From Acidimicrobiales bacterium (lineage in GTDB: Bacteria; Actinomycetota; Acidimicrobiia; Acidimicrobiales; Aldehydirespiratoraceae): 51,128 nucleotides of DNA. Positions 41,757 through 49,576 of the stretch are shown here, one piece after another (position 1 is the stretch's first letter; every line of letters begins with the position of its first letter). The DNA lies in contig JAQWLJ010000059.1 in the NCBI GenBank assembly GCA_029247365.1, forward strand, positions 1-51,128. The letters run 5' to 3'. A program made the translations under genes and the position numbers. The notes beneath the pieces were generated by a model. The model saw only the letters and a program-made list of their open reading frames with translations, did no database searches and was not told the origin of the DNA.

Positions 41757-42971
41757 ATGTCCGAATTCTCACTCGCGTTGAGCGAAGACCAGGTCACGCT
41801 TCAGAAGTGGATCCACGAGTTCGCCGTCGACGTGATCCGACCGAACGCAGAGGAATGGGACGAGGCGGAAGCTTTCCCGTGGCCGGTGGTGAAGCAGGCG
41901 GCTGAGATCGGCCTGTACGGCTGGGAGTTCATGGCCGAGATCATGATGAACGACCCGACCGGCATCACGACCGTTATGGCGATCGAGGAAATCTTCTGGG
42001 GTGACGCCGGCATCGGCATGGCCCTGATGGGTTCCGGCCTTGCCGCGGCGGGCATCGCTGCATCCGGTACCCCTGAGCAACTCATGGAGTGGGTGCCGCA
42101 GTGCTACGGCACGGCCGACGACGTGCTGGTAGGCGCGTTCTGCGCTTCGGAACCCGACGCCGGCTCCGATGTGAACGGCTACCGCACCTCTGCCCGCTAC
42201 GACGAGGCGACCGACGAGTGGGTGCTCAACGGGACCAAGGCGTGGATCACCAACGGTGGTATCGCCAACATCCACGTGGTGGTCGGGGTCGTCGCCCCCG
42301 AGTTCGGCTCGAAGGGTCACGCGTCGTTCATTGTCCCGCCCAACACCCCCGGCCTCTCGATGGGCCAGAAGTACAAGAAGCACGGCATCCGGGCATCGCA
42401 CACCGCCGAGGTCGTCCTCGATGATGTGCGAGTCCCCGGTCACTGTCTTCTCGGCGGGAAGGAAAAGCTCGACGAGCGACTCGCCCGCGTGCGCGAAGGC
42501 AAGCCCGGTAACGCCCAGGCCGCCATGCAAACCTTCGAGGCCACCCGGCCAGCAGTCGGCGCGCAGGCACTCGGCATTGCCCGCGCCGCCACCGAGTACG
42601 CAACCGAGTACGCGAAGGAACGCCACGCCTTTGGCAAGCCGATCATTATGAATCAGGGAATTGCGTTCATACTCGCCGACATGGCCACCGAGGTGGAGGC
42701 CGCCCGGGCCCTCATCTGGAAGGCCGCCTGGCTCGGCAAGCAGCAGGCGTTCAAGAACGCCGAAGGTTCGATGGCCAAGCTCAAGGCCGGACGGGTCGCC
42801 ACGTGGACGACTGAGCGCGCCATCCAGGTGCTCGGCGGTTACGGCTACACCCGTGAGTACCCCGTCGAGCGCTGGCATCGCGATGCCAAGATCCACGACA
42901 TCTTCGAAGGCACCGAACAGATCCAGCAGCTGGTGATCAGTCGGGCCCTGTCGGGGATGCGGATCGAGTAG
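41757..42971 (+). CDS. Acyl-CoA dehydrogenase
   Basis: A 404-residue FAD enzyme that makes the first double bond of acyl-CoA. Motifs are CASEPDAGSDVNGYRTSA, TKAWITNGG, the FAD-binding QVLGGYGYTREYPVERWHRD and the catalytic Glu in DIFEGTEQIQQ. It is probably cytoplasmic and passes electrons to ETF. The substrate chain length is not clear. The gene ends directly at the convergent aldo/keto reductase stop. Confidence 0.96.
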   Translation: MSEFSLALSEDQVTLQKWIHEFAVDVIRPNAEEWDEAEAFPWPVVKQAAEIGLYGWEFMAEIMMNDPTGITTVMAIEEIFWGDAGIGMALMGSGLAAAGIAASGTPEQLMEWVPQCYGTADDVLVGAFCASEPDAGSDVNGYRTSARYDEATDEWVLNGTKAWITNGGIANIHVVVGVVAPEFGSKGHASFIVPPNTPGLSMGQKYKKHGIRASHTAEVVLDDVRVPGHCLLGGKEKLDERLARVREGKPGNAQAAMQTFEATRPAVGAQALGIARAATEYATEYAKERHAFGKPIIMNQGIAFILADMATEVEAARALIWKAAWLGKQQAFKNAEGSMAKLKAGRVATWTTERAIQVLGGYGYTREYPVERWHRDAKIHDIFEGTEQIQQLVISRALSGMRIE

Positions 42972-43946
42972 CTAGTCGATCCGCAGCTCGAGTTCGTCGA
43001 TTCGCTCCCGGATATCTTCCGGTAGTGGGCCAGCGGCCTCGGCAGCGATGCATTCTCCGAGCTCGGTTCGATTTTTTACGCCGAGCACGACGGAGTCGAC
43101 GCCGGTCATGTCGAGGGCGTAGCGGTGCGCGGTGGCGGCGGCCGAGAGACCGAGTCGGGCGCAAAGTTCACGGTAGGGCGCCGCAGCGCGGAAGTCCGTC
43201 GCCTCGGGATGGTTGTCGGACATGGTGCGGTCGATCGCGTCGGTCAGTGCGCCGGCTTGGACGGCGCGAATTCCCATCACGCCAATGTCGAGCGCCGTTG
43301 CCGTAGCAATGATCTCTCGCGGCTGGGCCCGACCGGCATAGCGGCGCATCCCACCCGGTGAGTCCATGAGGTTCGCGACCGCCTGTACGACGTCAGGTTT
43401 GGTCTCGTGGTTGAGCGCCTTGAGGATCGTGGCCGGGACACCGGTCCCGGTGAGCGCCCAACCTCCGATCGTCTGGTCGGTCGTCAACGCTTCGAAGGCG
43501 GGAATGACCTCGTCGAGGTACTGCGACCAGGGTGTGGCAAATGCCGCTCGGTGCTGGTTGCCATGGGCATAGTCGTAGTCGTCCTCGCAGATGTTCGAGT
43601 GCAGGAAGAGGAGGTCGACCCGGTCGAGTTTCATCGCTTCGAGGCTGGCCTCGAGCGTGGCTCGAATTTTTGCGTCTGCCTCGCCAACCGGCTGCTCGCC
43701 GAGCATGACCTTTGTGGTGATCCGCACCCCGGCGGGCAGGTCACCTGCGAACGCATCGGCGATGACGTTCTCGAAATCGCCGTAGATCGGTGCTGCATCG
43801 AGCAGGTTGATGCCAGCATCGATCGCAGCGTGCATCGTTTCGACGGCCTCGCCGCGGGTCGTCTCACCCCAGACCTGGCCGAGCCCGCCCCCTCCAAGAG
43901 CGAGTCGAGAAATCTGTTCAAGGGGGCCGAGTGACGTGAAGCGCAT
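42972..43946 (-). CDS. Aldo/keto reductase
   Basis: A 324-residue NADPH-dependent reductase. The Asp and Tyr are in LLDAAPIYGDFEN, the Lys in ITTKVMLG and the His in LFLHSN. The opening TSLGPLEQISRLALGGGGLGQVWG fits the AKR11/13-type branch. The substrate is unknown. The ATG lies 107 bases beyond the end of the FAD oxidase gene, and no -10 was found near it, so it may be read from the upstream sulfurtransferase-oxidase unit. Confidence 0.9.
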   Translation of the reverse strand: MRFTSLGPLEQISRLALGGGGLGQVWGETTRGEAVETMHAAIDAGINLLDAAPIYGDFENVIADAFAGDLPAGVRITTKVMLGEQPVGEADAKIRATLEASLEAMKLDRVDLLFLHSNICEDDYDYAHGNQHRAAFATPWSQYLDEVIPAFEALTTDQTIGGWALTGTGVPATILKALNHETKPDVVQAVANLMDSPGGMRRYAGRAQPREIIATATALDIGVMGIRAVQAGALTDAIDRTMSDNHPEATDFRAAAPYRELCARLGLSAAATAHRYALDMTGVDSVVLGVKNRTELGECIAAEAAGPLPEDIRERIDELELRID

Positions 43947-44053
43947 GAGGATCGCAGCTTTGCACGCTGGTCGGCTGACATGCGTTCGTCACCGTCGGCT
44001 GGTGGTTCGTGCCCTGCGGTGAGCCACCAGCTCAAGGTCGAACTCGACGATGT

Positions 44054-45199
44054 CTAGCGGCCGAGTACGAGTTCGGCGGCTGCGGCTCCCCAGGCATCGG
44101 AGCCCTTCGCGCCTTGCCCGTTGCCGGCGACCGCAACGATCAGTCCTGATTCGACCGCTTCGATCAACGGAAAACGATCGGGCGTGTAGCTCACGATGCA
44201 CGGCTTCGTCCGCAGCGATAGGAACTCGACGTCGGGCCAGAGCGACTTGAGCGCTGGCTGAAGCAGTGGCAGGTAGTCCGGGTCGGTGTTTGATCGGAAC
44301 CACCGCTGGATCTCGGCCAGCTCGGTGGGCCAGGTGTCGAACGTCGAGTTGGCACCGAGCTTGATGCAGTACCGCCCGTCGGGGAACTGCAGCGGCGGCG
44401 TCATGTAGATGTCATCGATCCCGTCGGGGTCGATCTGATGAAGGACGGTCGGGTAGTTACTGAGCTCGACAGCATCGGCTTGCGACACTTCGCCGAGGAT
44501 GATGATTTCGGTCTTGACCGTGGTGTTGACCGGTCTGGGCATCACATCGAGGGCGTTGACGAACGCGCCGGTGGCAACCACGACTTGCTCGGCGTCGTAG
44601 GTCGAGCCTCCGAACGTTTCGATCTGGTAGCCCCCGCCGGTTCGGGGCTTCAGGGTGGTTGCGACGTCGTCGACGAGCTGTCCTCCGGCACGCTGGGTCA
44701 GCACTTCCTGGGCGGCGATCAGCCGCTTTGGGCGGATATAACCGGCTGGCGCCGGGTCGAGCGCAACCTCATGCGTTGTCGGGAAGTCGATTCGCGGCCA
44801 CCACTGCTTCCAGCCGACGTCGCCGGGCGACCAGTAGTTTTCGGGCTGGCCGTGGTCGCGCAGGAACGCCATCGAAACACCGTGCTTGCCGTCGAGTTCG
44901 GGTCGGGAAGCGAAGAGTGCCCCGACGGGCCGGTAGAACCCGATCCCGCTCCGTTCCTCGATCGACCGGTATGCGTCGACGGCCCGAGCGGTGAATGGGG
45001 CCCACCGTTCGTCCCGGTCGAGCCGGCGGGTCAGTCGGGCTTCGTCATCGTGGCTCGAGTAAATGCCAGCATCGCCGCCGGGGGCGGTAGGTCCGATCGC
45101 GACGATCGAACAGCCGGCCTCGGCGAGGTGGCGGGCTGCTGCCGAGCCGAACAGCCCGCGTCCGATCACGGCGACGTCGAAGGTGTCTACGGTGCTCAC
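44054..45199 (-). CDS. FAD-dependent oxidoreductase, DAO/sarcosine oxidase family
   Basis: A 381-residue flavoprotein. The dinucleotide loop is VAVIGRGLFGSAAARHLAEAG, the second fold element is VVVATGAFVNAL, and the C-terminal VAVAGNGQGAKGSDAWGAAAA closes the FAD site. It is related to monomeric sarcosine oxidase and N-methyltryptophan oxidase, which oxidise secondary or tertiary amines with release of peroxide. Its GTG start overlaps the stop of the selenocysteine sulfurtransferase as GTGA, so it is translated only if ribosomes read through the UGA at 45322 or reinitiate. Confidence 0.9.
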   Translation of the reverse strand: MSTVDTFDVAVIGRGLFGSAAARHLAEAGCSIVAIGPTAPGGDAGIYSSHDDEARLTRRLDRDERWAPFTARAVDAYRSIEERSGIGFYRPVGALFASRPELDGKHGVSMAFLRDHGQPENYWSPGDVGWKQWWPRIDFPTTHEVALDPAPAGYIRPKRLIAAQEVLTQRAGGQLVDDVATTLKPRTGGGYQIETFGGSTYDAEQVVVATGAFVNALDVMPRPVNTTVKTEIIILGEVSQADAVELSNYPTVLHQIDPDGIDDIYMTPPLQFPDGRYCIKLGANSTFDTWPTELAEIQRWFRSNTDPDYLPLLQPALKSLWPDVEFLSLRTKPCIVSYTPDRFPLIEAVESGLIVAVAGNGQGAKGSDAWGAAAAELVLGR

Positions 45200-46038
45200 G
45201 TGACCAGTGGTGCCTCTGGGTCGCGGACCCACTCCTGCAGACTTGCGATGTAGACGGCAGGGTCGCGATAGCCGAGACGGATCATGGTGAAGACGTCGAC
45301 CGACGCTGCGATGCCGCCGCCTCAATAGGCGACGACCCGGGCTTCGTGGCGCTCTGGGAAGTGATGGCGAACGTCGTTGAGGGGCCGGAACCGCCCGGTG
45401 TCCTGATCGATCAGACCGGCGGCGGACACGTTGATTGCGCTCGGAATGTGGCCGGGCCGACCGTAGGGGGCGACCTCGCCGGCAAAAACCGGTGCTGGAA
45501 GCGCGTCGATCAGGCAGGTTGCTCCGTCGGCCATGGCCGTCATGACCTCGTCCTTGTCGGCGACGAGGCGGGGCCGCAGCGAAACCGTCAGTGATCCCGT
45601 GCTGTCGGCGCCGTCGGTGTCGCCGGCCTCGGTTGGACGGCCCTCATCGCGCCACGCTCGCATGCCTCCATCGAGGATTGCGGCGTTGTCGAATCCCAGC
45701 CACCGGAGCATGAACCAGACCCGCGCCGCCCACATCGACCCGTTGTCGTCATAGAGCACGACCCGCGAACCGTCATTCACTCCGAGCCGCTCGAAGGCGG
45801 CGGCCAGGTCGTCGGGTGCCGGCAGGGCGAATCGATTGTGTGAGTCGACGTCGCAGAGGTCACCGGTGAGATCGCCGAACCGGGCACCCGGGATGTGGGC
45901 CTCGACGAACGCTGCCCGCCCGCTCTCGGACTCGTACCCGTTCGGCCCCATCGTCAGGTACACGGTCGCGTCGATGACGACCAGGTCGCCGCCTCCGAGT
46001 TCGCCAGCCAGCCATTCACTCGTCACCAAGAGATCCAT
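45196..46038 (-). CDS. Rhodanese/3-mercaptopyruvate sulfurtransferase selenoprotein, in-frame TGA at 45322-45324
   Basis: Read through TGA, this is a 280-residue tandem-rhodanese sulfurtransferase with selenocysteine at position 239. In E. coli SseA (281 residues) the catalytic Cys is at 238. The first domain holds VIDATVYLTM, AHIPGARFGDL and VVLYDDNGSMWAARVWFMLR. The second holds PGHIPSAINVS and the active loop VVAY-U-GGGIAAS, where Cys is expected as the first residue of CGGGI. After the TGA come VDVFTMIRLGYRDPAVYIAS and LQEWVRDPEAP, the normal end of this family. The start ATG lies 6 bases after TACTGT. The enzyme moves a sulfur (or selenium) atom from a donor to a thiol. A caller would wrongly end it at 45322. 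Confidence 0.9.
45293..45306 (-). promoter_or_regulatory. Candidate bacterial SECIS hairpin of the sulfurtransferase gene
   Basis: GCGUC-GGUC-GACGU: a 5-base-pair stem with a GGUC tetraloop, the loop starting 20 bases after the UGA. The GGUC loop is the one bound by SelB in E. coli fdhF mRNA, where it starts 18 bases after the UGA. The pairing was done by eye. Confidence 0.6.
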
Positions 46039-46044
46039 AGCCCA

Positions 46045-46050
46045 ACAGTA
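46045..46050 (-). promoter_or_regulatory. -10 element of a leaderless promoter for the Sec sulfurtransferase
   Basis: Minus-strand TACTGT lies 6 bases before the ATG at 46038. It drives the sulfurtransferase-FAD oxidase unit. Confidence 0.6.
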
Positions 46051-46122
46051 GGCCACGAGATCGAGCGAGTTAGCGGGCAGCAGATCCTGCCCCAGCCCTT
46101 TCTCGCGTCCGGGCGAGCGCCC

Positions 46123-46128
46123 TAGGGT
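46123..46128 (+). promoter_or_regulatory. -10 element of a leaderless promoter for the CMD unit
   Basis: TAGGGT lies 6 bases before the ATG of an 18-codon ORF at 46135 that precedes the CMD gene. Confidence 0.55.
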
Positions 46129-46134
46129 CCACCC

Positions 46135-46191
46135 ATGCCACGACGCAGCGGATGGATCGTGAACCTCATCAAACAACGCGGGTTGGGCTGA
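46135..46191 (+). CDS. Leaderless 18-codon ORF before the CMD gene
   Basis: MPRRSGWIVNLIKQRGLG, with its TGA 2 bases before the CMD ATG. A -10 hexamer lies at exactly the leaderless distance (6 bases), so this ORF would be the first thing translated from the mRNA, and reinitiation would carry ribosomes to the CMD gene. The peptide is basic and has no recognised relatives. Confidence 0.45.
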   Translation: MPRRSGWIVNLIKQRGLG

Positions 46192-46193
46192 CC

Positions 46194-46769
46194 ATGCGAC
46201 TCTCCCGTCCCCGCATCCCGGCCCTGGCCGACCACGAACTCAATGACGAACAGCGCAAGGCCCTTGAGCCATATCGAGGCGGTGAGTATGGCGTGTTCAA
46301 TATCTTCCGGACGTTCGCCCATGCCCCCCGTCCGCTGCGCCGGTTCGGGTTCTGGGCCGGGTACATCCTCGGTCGCCACAACTCGTTGCCGCCCCGCGAA
46401 CGAGAGCTTGTAATCCTCCGAGTCGGTGTCGTCTGTCGCGCAGGCTACGAGTGGGCCCAGCACGTCGTGATCGGACGCGATGCCGGTCTGACCGACGAAG
46501 AGATCGAGCGGATCAAGGCCGGCGCTGATGCCCAGGGGTGGTCAGCGGCCGATTCCATACTGCTTCGCGCAGTCGATGAGCTCGTCGGTGATCACTTCAT
46601 CACTGACGCCACGTGGGCGTCGCTCGCCGATGACGCCGGGCTCGACGACCGACAACGTATGGATGTCGTTTTTACGACGGGGCAGTACACGCAGGTATCG
46701 ATGATGCTGAACACCTTCGGTGTCCAGCTCGACGAGTTCCTCGTCGCCGACCCCGACCTCACGACGTGA
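46194..46769 (+). CDS. Carboxymuconolactone decarboxylase-family protein
   Basis: A 191-residue CMD/AhpD-fold protein. The start RLSRPRIPALADHELNDEQR, the helix RERELVILRVGVVCRAGYEWAQHV and the C-terminal VVFTTGQYTQVSMMLNTFGV fit the family of about 190 residues found in actinobacteria. Only one cysteine is present in the active-site region (CRAGYEWAQH, with Glu and His), so it lacks the CxxC pair of true peroxidases; a role in acyl or lactone chemistry is possible. It may be translated by coupling from the preceding 18-codon ORF. Confidence 0.9.
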   Translation: MRLSRPRIPALADHELNDEQRKALEPYRGGEYGVFNIFRTFAHAPRPLRRFGFWAGYILGRHNSLPPRERELVILRVGVVCRAGYEWAQHVVIGRDAGLTDEEIERIKAGADAQGWSAADSILLRAVDELVGDHFITDATWASLADDAGLDDRQRMDVVFTTGQYTQVSMMLNTFGVQLDEFLVADPDLTT

Positions 46770-46954
46770 GCGCAAGTCGGCTCACCGTGACGAGGGCGAT
46801 CGCAGGGATAACGCGGTGCGACGCGCAGGTCCCGCTCAGGCGACGAATGGGCGCTGTGATGGACGCTGCGAACGCGACGCTCTTCATCGCATTGGACGAG
46901 GCTCGGTGCCTGACCGGTGTGCTCCTACTCGTGACCGGCGGATTGGTGTCGTGA
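46766..46954 (+). pseudogene. C-terminal remnant of an SDR gene
   Basis: The frame from the GTG at 46766 (overlapping the CMD stop) encodes 62 residues. The last 35, AANATLFIALDEARCLTGVL then LVTGGLVS, match the end of FabG-type SDRs (ANAALFLASDEARYxTGVxLPVDGG) with changes at conserved places, such as VTGG for VDGG. The rest of the SDR is absent. It overlaps the start of the next gene by one base. This looks like a decaying leftover. Confidence 0.6.
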
Positions 46955-48009
46955 TGGCCGTCGACCTCGAGACTCGGATCCGAAACGCCTGGCTCGGCCG
47001 GGTCAGCGGCTGCATGCTCGGCAAGCCCGTCGAAATCCTGTCGATGCGGCAGGGGCATGATGCGCTCAGTAACTATCTGTCGACCGCCGGCGCGGTGGAA
47101 CTTCGCGACTACGTGCCACTGGTCCCCGACACGATGGTTGCGTCGCTCTTTCCCGAGACCTGCCGCGGGCATCTCGAGGTCGCAATCCCCGATGACGACA
47201 TTAACTACACAGTGCTCGCCCTCATGTTGATCGAGCAGTACGGGCTTGACTTCACCACCGAGGACGTGGGCCGGGCCTGGCTCTCGTGGCTGCCGGGTGG
47301 CATGACGTTTACCGCCGAGCGCGAGGCGTACGTCCACCTACTCGAGAAGGCGGGCATGGGGTTCACGTTTGGTGTCCCGGCCGAGTTCGACGTCGCTGAA
47401 TGTGCGGACAACGAGTTCAACGACTGGATCGGTGCCCAAATTCGGGCCGACCTCTACGGTTGGATCGCGCCGGGTCAGCCCCAGCTCGCGGCCGAACTCG
47501 CCCGCCGCGACGCTGCGCTCTCTCACGCGGCGGAGGGTGTGTACGGTGCCCAGTTCGTCGCCGCGGCCGGAGCCGGGCTCGTTGGAGGTGCATCGATTCC
47601 CGATGCGGTCGATGCTGCTGCCGCAACCATCCCCGCCGAGAGCGAGTGTGCGGCCGCAATCGACCTCGCCCGGCGGGTTGCGTCTCGCGGGGATGGCCCG
47701 GCCGAGATCCATGCGACGTACGCCGACCTCTCGCCCGTTCACACCATCAACAACCTTGCGCTCGTCGTGTGGGGTCTGACCCGAGGTGCCGACGACTTCT
47801 CGGTCGCGATCGGCGACACGGTGGCAGCAGGATGGGACACCGACTGCAACGGAGCGACCGTTGGCGCGCTCTGGGGTCTCACCGGTCGTCCGATTCCAGC
47901 TCACTGGTCTGACCCGTGGCAGGGACGGATTCAGACGTCGCTGGCCGGTGTCGGCGAGCTGCATGTCGACGACCTGATCGCGCGCACGGTCGCTATCTGC
48001 CAACGTTGA
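46954..48009 (+). CDS. ADP-ribosylglycohydrolase-family protein
   Basis: A 351-residue helical protein of the DraG/ARH family. The start RNAWLGRVSGCMLGKPVEI matches, the first metal cluster is IPDDDINYTVLAL (usually TDDT), and the second is AGWDTDCNGATVGALWGL. Members remove ADP-ribose from proteins, DNA or small molecules, and many in clusters act on nucleoside-like substrates. The atypical DDDIN suggests a non-protein substrate. The ATG lies one codon after an in-frame GTG. It is followed by the CoA-transferase after 16 bases. Confidence 0.88.
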   Translation: MAVDLETRIRNAWLGRVSGCMLGKPVEILSMRQGHDALSNYLSTAGAVELRDYVPLVPDTMVASLFPETCRGHLEVAIPDDDINYTVLALMLIEQYGLDFTTEDVGRAWLSWLPGGMTFTAEREAYVHLLEKAGMGFTFGVPAEFDVAECADNEFNDWIGAQIRADLYGWIAPGQPQLAAELARRDAALSHAAEGVYGAQFVAAAGAGLVGGASIPDAVDAAAATIPAESECAAAIDLARRVASRGDGPAEIHATYADLSPVHTINNLALVVWGLTRGADDFSVAIGDTVAAGWDTDCNGATVGALWGLTGRPIPAHWSDPWQGRIQTSLAGVGELHVDDLIARTVAICQR

Positions 48010-48025
48010 CGTCAGGGAGGCACCG

Positions 48026-49267
48026 ATGACCGAAGCACGACCAGGCCCACTCAGCGGGTTCCGGGTCCTCGAACTGACCACTACCGTTTCCGGACCGATG
48101 TGCGGAATGACCCTCGCAGATCAGGGAGCCGAGGTCATCAAGGTGGAGCCGCCGATGACCGGTGACACCGCCCGTTACCTCGGCCCGGAGCGAGGCGGCT
48201 TCACGTCGCTGTTCTCCACCCTCAACCGAAACAAGAAGTCCGTTGCCCTCGACCTGAAGGACGCCGAGCAGCAGGCGATCTTCCTGAAGCTTGTCGAGTC
48301 GGCTGACGTCATCCTCGAGAACTACCGACCGGGGGTGCTCGACCGCCTCGGCATCGGCTACGAGGCGCTGTCGAAGATCAACCCGCAGATCGTGTACGCG
48401 TCGATCACCGGTTACGCCGACGGGCCATACGAGAACCGACGGGTCTTCGATCCACTGATCCAGGCCACCAGCGGCACGGCGTGGGCCCAGGGTGAGGGCG
48501 ATCCCGAAAACATCAAGACAATCATCTTCGACAAGGTCACTGCGCTCACCACCGCACAGGGGATAACGGCCGCACTGCTCGAACGAGAGCGAACCGGGGA
48601 GGGCCAGTTCCTCCCCGTGACCATGCTCGAGTCGGCACTGAGCTACCAGTGGAATGACGTGTTTTGGTCGCGCGCGTGGGTCGGTGACGGTGTCACCGAG
48701 GCACCCGGCGAACTGGCTGAGTGGTTCCCGATGTTCCAGGCCAAGGACGGGCCGGTGATGATGATCCTGCTCAACAACGCGCTGATTGAGCTGCTGTCGG
48801 TTTGGCGCGGCTCGGAGCTGCACCTCGATCCGCGTTTCTCATCGATCCAGGCGCGCTATAAGAACCGGGATGCCTTTGTTGTTGCCGTCAACGAACTGAT
48901 CGCTGACGTCGAGGTCGATGAGGTCTGCGAGACGCTTGATGCATTCGGTGTTCCCGTCGCTCGTGTCAACTCGCTTGACGAGGTCATGGACGATCCGCAG
49001 GTACAACATCTCGGTTCGATCATCGAGACCGAACATCCCCATGGTGGAGTGATACGTCTCGCTCGGCCGCCGGTGCCGTTCCACGGTCATCGGGAGACCG
49101 CCGAGACGTTCCCGCGCAACCACGCGCCGACTGTCGGACAGAACAGCGTTGAGATTCTGACGGCGGTGGGCATCGACCCGGCGACCATCGCCGAGCTCCA
49201 GGCCCGTGACGAGGCCAACGGTGAAATTCTCCGGGCAATGCTCGAAGCCGCGAGGGCAGGAAGCTGA
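48026..49267 (+). CDS. Family III CoA-transferase (CaiB/BaiF)
   Basis: A 413-residue CoA-transferase. The start SGFRVLELTTTVSGPMCGM, ADQGAEVIKVEPP, NRNKKSVALDL, and the catalytic Asp in VFDPLIQATSG are all seen; the Asp carries the CoA intermediate. Members move CoA between carnitine, oxalate, bile or aromatic acids. CaiB uses carnitine, but this sequence does not allow assigning the substrate. GGGAGG lies 5 bases before the ATG. The gene is probably cotranscribed with the ADP-ribosylglycohydrolase. Confidence 0.94.
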   Translation: MTEARPGPLSGFRVLELTTTVSGPMCGMTLADQGAEVIKVEPPMTGDTARYLGPERGGFTSLFSTLNRNKKSVALDLKDAEQQAIFLKLVESADVILENYRPGVLDRLGIGYEALSKINPQIVYASITGYADGPYENRRVFDPLIQATSGTAWAQGEGDPENIKTIIFDKVTALTTAQGITAALLERERTGEGQFLPVTMLESALSYQWNDVFWSRAWVGDGVTEAPGELAEWFPMFQAKDGPVMMILLNNALIELLSVWRGSELHLDPRFSSIQARYKNRDAFVVAVNELIADVEVDEVCETLDAFGVPVARVNSLDEVMDDPQVQHLGSIIETEHPHGGVIRLARPPVPFHGHRETAETFPRNHAPTVGQNSVEILTAVGIDPATIAELQARDEANGEILRAMLEAARAGS

Positions 49268-49271
49268 CCCG

Positions 49272-49388
49272 ATGTCCAATCGGCTCCAGCTCGTGGTTGT
49301 CGTTCCCGAAGTCGAAGGATCGATGCGATGTCCGTGTGAGGTGATCGAACTCAAATCCGGCAGCGGCCGCAACGAGTGCAAGCATTGA
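49272..49388 (+). CDS. Short ORF after the CoA-transferase
   Basis: A 38-codon frame, MSNRLQLVVVVPEVEGS followed by a CPC pair and one more Cys, starting 4 bases after the CoA-transferase stop. It has no ribosome-binding site and no recognised relative. It may be a remnant or noise. It lies in a 321-base space that otherwise holds only the hairpin at 49431-49459 and a promoter. Confidence 0.25.
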   Translation: MSNRLQLVVVVPEVEGSMRCPCEVIELKSGSGRNECKH

Positions 49389-49430
49389 TCGCGTGACAGC
49401 GAGACCGTGCCAAGCGGAATCACAGCGGTG

Positions 49431-49459
49431 CTGCGATCTCGTGGCTCGAGGTCGCAGCT
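49431..49459 (+). terminator. Hairpin terminator behind the CoA-transferase
   Basis: GCTGCGA-t-CTCG-tggct-CGAG-g-TCGCAGC: 11 base pairs with one mismatch and a five-base loop. No T-run follows. It separates the CoA-transferase unit from the next promoter. Confidence 0.6.
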
Positions 49460-49576
49460 GTCGACGCTGCATGCGAGTTGGTTCGAGTCTCGGGCAGACG
49501 CAGCGAGGGCGGTGACCCCGGCAGCTGCTACGTCGTGATGCGCGGTCTACTGCGGTACCGGCCTGGTTGGGGCGGG

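Noticed and set aside
46020-46176. Longer N-terminus for the sulfurtransferase
   Set aside because: The extra codons have no rhodanese homology and lie upstream of the -10 hexamer at 46045-46050.
49480-49505. tRNA-like GGTTCGAGTCTCGG
   Set aside because: No T-stem pairing, acceptor stem or anticodon arm can be built around it; it is not tRNA-Sec either.
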